Of a stretch of 35,101 nucleotides of DNA, positions 31,416 to 35,101 are shown in pieces. The stretch lies in contig JACZJQ010000124.1 in NCBI GenBank assembly GCA_014860455.1, forward strand, positions 1-35,101, in the 5' to 3' direction. The translations under genes and the position numbers were made by a program. The notes under the pieces are model-generated. The model saw only the letters and a program-made list of their open reading frames with translations. It searched no databases and was not told the DNA's origin. The DNA is from Bryobacteraceae bacterium. Lineage in GTDB: Bacteria > Acidobacteriota > Terriglobia > Bryobacterales > Bryobacteraceae. How positions within the stretch are numbered: the stretch's first letter is position 1; each line of letters opens with the position of its first letter.

Positions 31416-32032
31416 CAGAAGATACTCCGGTTGTATGCGCCCTTGCCCATCCCGAACCCCGTTCCCGCACTTGAGAAATAGGTTTCGGCAATGTAGGCGC
31501 TCTCGCCCTCTCCCAACAGCAGCGTGGAATTGAAATTCGACAGCACCAGCGCCGACTGCTTCAGAAAGTCAGTTGCCGACGCATCGCCATTGGAGCCAAA
31601 AAAGCTCGCCGCCGGATTGCCGTACGAACTGGTTCGCAGGCTCGTGTTGCCAAACGCGATGCGCCCGGTAATCACCGTCTGTCCGCGATTGGTGCAATCT
31701 GTCAGCGAGACCCCGCCGGCCGCGCACTCCGCATCGCCGACCTTCAACGTGCGCGTCAGATAGACCACGCCGTCGCCGCCTGTCAACTGAAGGTTGAGCC
31801 CCTGCGCCATCCTGATCAGCAACAGCTTGTTCCCCGTAACTGCGAAGTTCAGACCGCGCGCATACATGTGGCCCGCGCTCCTGGTCACCTGATTCGCTTG
31901 AATCGCCCTGTTCAGCGACATGCCGATGCCCACCGAGCCCACCATCAGCGGCACGAGAAAGATGAAACACAACGTGGACTCAAGAAGCGCGTTTCCGCCC
32001 TCGCGTTTCTTCCGGTTTCTGGTCCTGTTCAT
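31415..32032 (-). CDS. TadE-like pseudopilin-type protein
   Basis: This 205-residue protein has a basic N-terminus followed by GGNALLESTLCFIFLVPLM, a prepilin-like motif where the glutamate at the fifth position after the glycine is kept as in TadE/TadF. One membrane helix follows, then an exported domain with CAAGGVSLTDC that could form a disulfide. The ATG at 32032 is chosen because GGAGGG sits six bases upstream; a preceding ATG at 32038 directly abuts it. It lies 65 bases after the TadE gene and overlaps the VWA gene by four bases. It is probably a minor pseudopilin of the same Tad-like apparatus. Confidence 0.8.
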   Translation of the reverse strand: MNRTRNRKKREGGNALLESTLCFIFLVPLMVGSVGIGMSLNRAIQANQVTRSAGHMYARGLNFAVTGNKLLLIRMAQGLNLQLTGGDGVVYLTRTLKVGDAECAAGGVSLTDCTNRGQTVITGRIAFGNTSLRTSSYGNPAASFFGSNGDASATDFLKQSALVLSNFNSTLLLGEGESAYIAETYFSSAGTGFGMGKGAYNRSIF

Positions 32033-32103
32033 CAACATCCCTCCGACCTCTCCTTCCGCGTCATCCCACCGGTTCCCGCACGCCGAGCGGGCGCCTCACC
32101 CGG

Positions 32104-32568
32104 CTAACGCGCCGGTGGCAGCGTCCCCGCCGGCAATCCCTCCATGCGGTCCAAGGCCCGCGCAACCAGGGTCATGTTTGTCTGTTGCCTCCATACCGGG
32201 ACGATCCACTTCCAGGTGTAGTTCTCCACCGAGATCTCCACCAGATTCCCCGGCCAGTTGTAGGTCGTCTCCACAAACGTGTCCGGCTGGTAGTAGCGCA
32301 CCTTGATCTTGTCCGCACCGGACACGCCGTTCAAGAAGCCCAGAGCATTCTGTTGCACCACCGTCTTGATCGACGAGTCATGCCCCATGCCCGCCTTCAA
32401 TTGATAGGTCACGGCATAGCGCGCCCCTTCCCTCACCGCATGTTGAAAAGTGCTCTTGATGAAGATCACCAGCCCGTAGTCGAGAATGGCGAAGATCACC
32501 GCGAACAGCGGCAGGAAGATCAGCGCCGTCTCCAGAATCGTGTTGCCCCGTTGTCGTCGTCTACGCAT
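32104..32568 (-). CDS. tadE: TadE-like minor pseudopilin
   Basis: This 154-residue protein starts MRRRRQRGNTILETALIFLP, the classical TadE motif: positive charges, glycine, and a glutamate within a hydrophobic helix (about 12-34). The helix is followed by FQHAVREGARYAVTY, also typical of TadE proteins, and an exported strand-rich domain (about 70-145). TadE and TadF are pseudopilins processed by the prepilin peptidase and needed for Flp pilus assembly. It is the first gene of a three-gene minus-strand operon. The ribosome-binding site is weak. The 263-base leader upstream holds an inverted repeat. Confidence 0.85.
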   Translation of the reverse strand: MRRRRQRGNTILETALIFLPLFAVIFAILDYGLVIFIKSTFQHAVREGARYAVTYQLKAGMGHDSSIKTVVQQNALGFLNGVSGADKIKVRYYQPDTFVETTYNWPGNLVEISVENYTWKWIVPVWRQQTNMTLVARALDRMEGLPAGTLPPAR

Positions 32569-32647
32569 GACTCTATTCCGCCTATCGGCAGTTACCTGCC
32601 TCCAATATGAGGGGTGAAGGACAAGAAATTTTCGCTAAGTACAAAAT

Positions 32648-32686
32648 TAGGTGCTATTCCCCTCCCGCGATAGGTATAAGCACCTA
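32648..32686. promoter_or_regulatory. inverted repeat in the leader between Tad operon and methyltransferase
   Basis: Arms taggtgct (32648-32655) and agcaccta (32679-32686) are perfect 8-bp complements with a 23-base spacer that itself contains cctcccgcga and ataggtat. It lies 80 bases before the tadE start on the minus strand and 146 bases before the methyltransferase on the plus strand, inside the gene-free stretch 32569-32831. It may be a dyad operator or an RNA leader. No known riboswitch consensus could be matched. Confidence 0.4.
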
Positions 32687-32831
32687 CGTCCGGCTCCCCA
32701 TCTTCTGCCGACAACGCGAAGGTGGTTAGAATCGGATAGAGGATGAGCCCTATGGCATCAACGCAATCCGGACCTCAGGCACCCAGTGATTTAACTGAGA
32801 ACAGAGACGTCATCCGCCTTCGTCATACCAA

Positions 32832-33482
32832 ATGAAGCCGTCCCGCACTCTCACATCCCTCCTCGCCCCCCCGGAACCGCTCATCCGCAATCCTCGCGAG
32901 CACCGCCGGGACGCCCCTCTCGGCCGCTGGAACCTTTACATCGGCGGTGCCAACCGCCACGTCGACGGCTACGTCAACCTCGACATCGACCCCGCCCCAG
33001 GCGTCAACGTCCAGGCCGACGCCCACCTTCTCCCCTTCCGCGACGCCCTATTCACCCGCGTCGAATGCGATGCCGTCCTCGAACACGTCGTCGACCCCGA
33101 GCGCGTCATGCGCGAAATCGAACGAGTTCTCGCCCCCGGCGGCTGGGCACACGCTGTCGCCCCCTTCTGCCACCCCTTCCACGCCTACCCCAGCGACTAC
33201 CGCCGTTTTACCCCCGAAGGCCTGCGCTCCATGGCCGGCTCGCTCGAAGTCATCGAAACCGGCTGGCGCACCGGCCCCGCCGCAACTATGCTCGTCTTCA
33301 CCATCGAATTCGCCAAAATGCTGCTGCCTTGGCGCTGGTGGCGTGCCCTCGCCCACGGCCTGCTCGGCTGGACCCTCTGGCCCCTCCGTTACCTGGACCT
33401 CTACCTCTTGCGCATGCCCTACGCTTACCGCGTCGGCAACCACTGCTATATCTGGCTCCGCAAACCCGTCAAACTGGATTAG
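32832..33482 (+). CDS. class I SAM-dependent methyltransferase
   Basis: This 216-residue cytoplasmic protein has a Rossmann-type methyltransferase core. The opening ~40 residues are charged and Pro-rich; then YIGGANRHVDGYVNLDIDP gives the SAM-binding loop and acidic residue. The second strand QADAHLLPFRDALFTRVEC, the motif AVLEHVVDPERVMREIERVL and the PGG region are typical of Methyltransf_11-type enzymes. The C-terminal half has aromatic and hydrophobic stretches (LLPWRWWRALAHGLLGW) that may form a membrane-contacting amphipathic region. The substrate is unknown; similar proteins work in glycan or lipid modification. The start has no strong ribosome-binding site. Its 3' end overlaps the convergent aldo/keto reductase by 14 bases. 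Confidence 0.87.
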   Translation: MKPSRTLTSLLAPPEPLIRNPREHRRDAPLGRWNLYIGGANRHVDGYVNLDIDPAPGVNVQADAHLLPFRDALFTRVECDAVLEHVVDPERVMREIERVLAPGGWAHAVAPFCHPFHAYPSDYRRFTPEGLRSMAGSLEVIETGWRTGPAATMLVFTIEFAKMLLPWRWWRALAHGLLGWTLWPLRYLDLYLLRMPYAYRVGNHCYIWLRKPVKLD

Positions 33483-34428
33483 CGGCCAGAAACCCCTCCA
33501 ACTCCGCGATCTCCCCTTCCGCCAATCTGAATTCGGCCGCCCCAATCACACCCTCCACCTGCTCCACTGACCGGATCCCCACAATCGCCCCTGTGATCTC
33601 CGGCAGCCGCAGCGTCCACGAAATCGCCACCTCGCCCGGCGTCCGCCCATGCCGCGCCCCTATCGCCCGCATCAACTCCACCAGCGCCAGGTTCCGGCTG
33701 AACTGCGGTTCCTGAAAGTACGGTGTCCGCTGCCGGTGATCGTCATCCGGCATCGCCGCCAGCCGCTCTTTGCTCATCCGCCCCGACAACAGCCCCGACT
33801 GCATCGGCGAATACACCAGCACCCCGACGTTGTTCGCCCTGCAGAACCTAAGCTGGTCGCTTTCAATCTCCCGCCTCAAGATGTTGTACGGCGGCTGTAA
33901 CGACGTCGGCGTCTCAATCCCTGTAATCCGCTCCAAATGCGCCGTCGAGAAGTTCGATACCCCAATCCACCGCACTTTCCCCTCTTCTTTCAACCGGACC
34001 AGCGTCTCCCACCCCTCTTCCACCTCTTCGTCCGGTTCCGGCCAGTGCATCTGATACAGATCGATCACATCCACCTTCAACCGCCTCAGCGACTCCTCAC
34101 ACTCCCGCCGCACCGACTCCCGCTTCAGCGACTTCCCGATCTGCCTGTCCTCGCCCCACACCCGCGCGCACTTCGTGAACACATACGGCTTTCGCGACAG
34201 CCCTTCCAGCGCCCGCCCCACCACCTCCTCCCCATGGCCGAGACCATACACCGCCGCCGTATCAATCCAGTTCAGCCCTGCATCAAGGGCCGCATGAATG
34301 GCGCGCACCGAAGCGTCGTCATCCTGCGGCCCCCAGCCAAACTGCCAGCCTCCACCGCCCATCGCCCAGGCTCCGATGCCGATCGGCGTAATGTGGAGAT
34401 CGCTGTTTCCGAGTTTTTTGGTTTGCAT
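33469..34428 (-). CDS. aldo/keto reductase
   Basis: This 319-residue NADPH-dependent reductase has the AKR TIM barrel. The tetrad can be placed: Asp56 and Tyr61 in NWIDTAAVYG, Lys86 in VFTKCARVWG and His128 in LYQMHWPE. The NADPH-binding C-terminal signature is IVGIRSVEQVEGVIGA. Other family marks include RWIGVSNFS (about 155) and VLVYSPMQSGLLSG. It is closest in style to the YajO/YhdN-like group of AKRs, whose substrates are often small aldehydes or sugars. The start codon ATG at 34428 lies close after AGGAG. The gene lies between the convergent methyltransferase and the upstream ACT-domain gene on the same strand. Confidence 0.93.
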   Translation of the reverse strand: MQTKKLGNSDLHITPIGIGAWAMGGGGWQFGWGPQDDDASVRAIHAALDAGLNWIDTAAVYGLGHGEEVVGRALEGLSRKPYVFTKCARVWGEDRQIGKSLKRESVRRECEESLRRLKVDVIDLYQMHWPEPDEEVEEGWETLVRLKEEGKVRWIGVSNFSTAHLERITGIETPTSLQPPYNILRREIESDQLRFCRANNVGVLVYSPMQSGLLSGRMSKERLAAMPDDDHRQRTPYFQEPQFSRNLALVELMRAIGARHGRTPGEVAISWTLRLPEITGAIVGIRSVEQVEGVIGAAEFRLAEGEIAELEGFLAANPV

Positions 34429-34467
34429 GCTCCTATCCGTTGTATCACCGGACGGGAGCGTCTGGCA

Positions 34468-34878
34468 CTACTTCGCGCCCGCGGCCTTCTTCGCCTTCTT
34501 GAAATCGTCCTCGTCCACCTGAATCAGCGCGCCATACTGCCCCGCACCCGAGGAAATCGCCTGCGCCGCGTGAATGTTGATCCCGGCTGCCGTGATCTTC
34601 GACGTCACCTCAAGCAACGCGCCCACTGTATCGTCACCAGCAGCGAAAATCGCCTGCTTCTTCGAACTCGCTTCCAGCCCCAGCTTCTTGATCACCTTCT
34701 GGAACGCCTTCCCATCTTCAGGCGCCACGTCGAGCACAGCCTTCTTCCCTTTGATCGGATAGCCCCAGAATCCGGTCAGGTTCACGCCCGCTTCCTTCAG
34801 CGCGCCCAGCACCTTGGCAGCTTCGCCGGCCTTGTTCGGCACGACAACGGAAAAGTAGTTGATTGTTTTTGCAGTCAT
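34468..34878 (-). CDS. ACT-domain-like regulatory protein
   Basis: This 136-residue cytoplasmic protein has two ACT-like beta-alpha-beta-beta-alpha-beta repeats. The first, INYFSVVVPNKAGEAAKVLG, carries the typical loop where ligand binds, with VNLTGFWGYPIK as the following strand and KAVLDVAPEDGKAFQKVIKK closing it. The second begins KKQAIFAAGDDTVGALLEVT with AAGINIHAAQAISSG after. The protein therefore resembles stand-alone tandem ACT proteins that sense amino acids or other small ligands. The ATG at 34878 was chosen as GGAGG lies five bases upstream; an in-frame ATG at 34890 is part of that site. Its Lys/Ala-rich tail (KKAKKAAGAK) is unremarkable. No partner gene reveals the ligand. Confidence 0.8.
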   Translation of the reverse strand: MTAKTINYFSVVVPNKAGEAAKVLGALKEAGVNLTGFWGYPIKGKKAVLDVAPEDGKAFQKVIKKLGLEASSKKQAIFAAGDDTVGALLEVTSKITAAGINIHAAQAISSGAGQYGALIQVDEDDFKKAKKAAGAK

Positions 34879-34978
34879 TGAAACCTCCATGCTTCGACCT
34901 ATTGTACTCGCGCCGGCACGGTTGCCGCAGACGCTCCTGCCGCCCTCAAATTTCGGCCCCGTATGTTAGGATCATTAT

Positions 34979-34996
34979 GGAGCCGCTTGTGGCTCC
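34979..34996. promoter_or_regulatory. small hairpin before the tRNA gene
   Basis: ggagcc (34979-34984) and ggctcc (34991-34996) form a 6-bp stem with a 6-base loop, 14 bases before the tRNA. It may be part of the 5' leader of the transcript, or chance in GC-rich DNA. Confidence 0.25.
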
Positions 34997-35010
34997 GTTC
35001 GCCTCATCTC

Positions 35011-35098
35011 GCTGGAGTGGCGGAACTGGCAGACGCACGGGACTCAAAATCCCGCGCCCTTCACGGGCATGTGGGTTCGACCCCCACCTCCAGCACCA
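35011..35098 (+). tRNA. tRNA-Leu (anticodon CAA), CCA encoded
   Basis: The acceptor arms gctggag (35011-35017) and ctccagc (35088-35094) pair perfectly, followed by discriminator A and an encoded CCA at 35096-35098. The anticodon stem cggga/tcccg encloses the loop ctcaaaa, giving anticodon CAA at 35044-35046, which reads UUG. A long variable arm (cgccc...gggc) marks it as a type II, leucine tRNA, and the T-arm gtggg/cccac holds ttcgacc. All parts are present, so it is complete. Confidence 0.96.
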
Positions 35099-35101
35099 TC
35101 C

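Noticed and set aside
32569-32831. Cyclic di-GMP (GEMM) riboswitch upstream of the Tad genes
   Set aside because: A hairpin-forming dyad exists, but the conserved GEMM bases and tetraloop were not found.

Overview
The window looks like a chromosomal segment of a GC-rich, Gram-negative-type soil bacterium, most likely an Acidobacteriota member close to Solibacteraceae/Bryobacteraceae. This is inference, because no rRNA or marker phylogeny is available. It rests on the mix of bacillithiol synthesis (bshC), a CarD-family regulator, a Qrc-like respiratory operon, Tad-type pseudopilin/VWA genes, Tat-exported carbohydrate enzymes, and many secreted proteins of unknown function. Gene packing is dense, with frequent ATGA or GTGA overlaps and clear Shine-Dalgarno sites.

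Layout. 1-1763 (+): the end of an Fbp/ThiP-like ABC importer permease and its ATPase. 9820-1856 (-): five tightly coupled genes for mostly secreted proteins with phage tail-fibre-like motifs, a beta-helix protein and a 973-residue multidomain protein, followed by an O-antigen ligase/O-glycosylation ligase-like membrane protein. 10310-11014 (-): a CarD regulator and a possible 35-residue membrane peptide with inverted repeats around them. 11074-13833 (-): a lipoprotein-type alpha/alpha-toroid enzyme and a Tat-exported sugar isomerase/epimerase. 14165-20878 (+): a seven-gene respiratory operon resembling the menaquinone reductase Qrc (pentaheme cytochrome c, molybdopterin-type subunit, four-cluster ferredoxin subunit, NrfD-like membrane subunit). 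It also carries a small membrane protein and two glycine-cleavage-H-like proteins that lack the lipoylation lysine and carry four-cysteine modules. A strong hairpin terminator ends this operon.

20990-24820 (-): a LysE exporter, a trans-sulfuration PLP enzyme, and a coupled pair of secreted proteins of unknown function. 24943-27404 (-): frataxin/CyaY, HemW and threonine aldolase. 27501-29866 (+): BshC and an HpcH/HpaI aldolase. 29886-32568 (-): three Tad-type genes (TadE, TadE-like, VWA/TadG-like) with a structured upstream region. 32832-33482 (+): a methyltransferase, convergent with an aldo/keto reductase (33469-34428, -) and an ACT-domain protein (-). The window ends with a complete tRNA-Leu(CAA).

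The two most interesting parts are the Qrc-like operon with degenerate H-protein subunits and the operon of secreted tail-fibre-like proteins. No integrase, transposase, CRISPR array or rRNA was seen.
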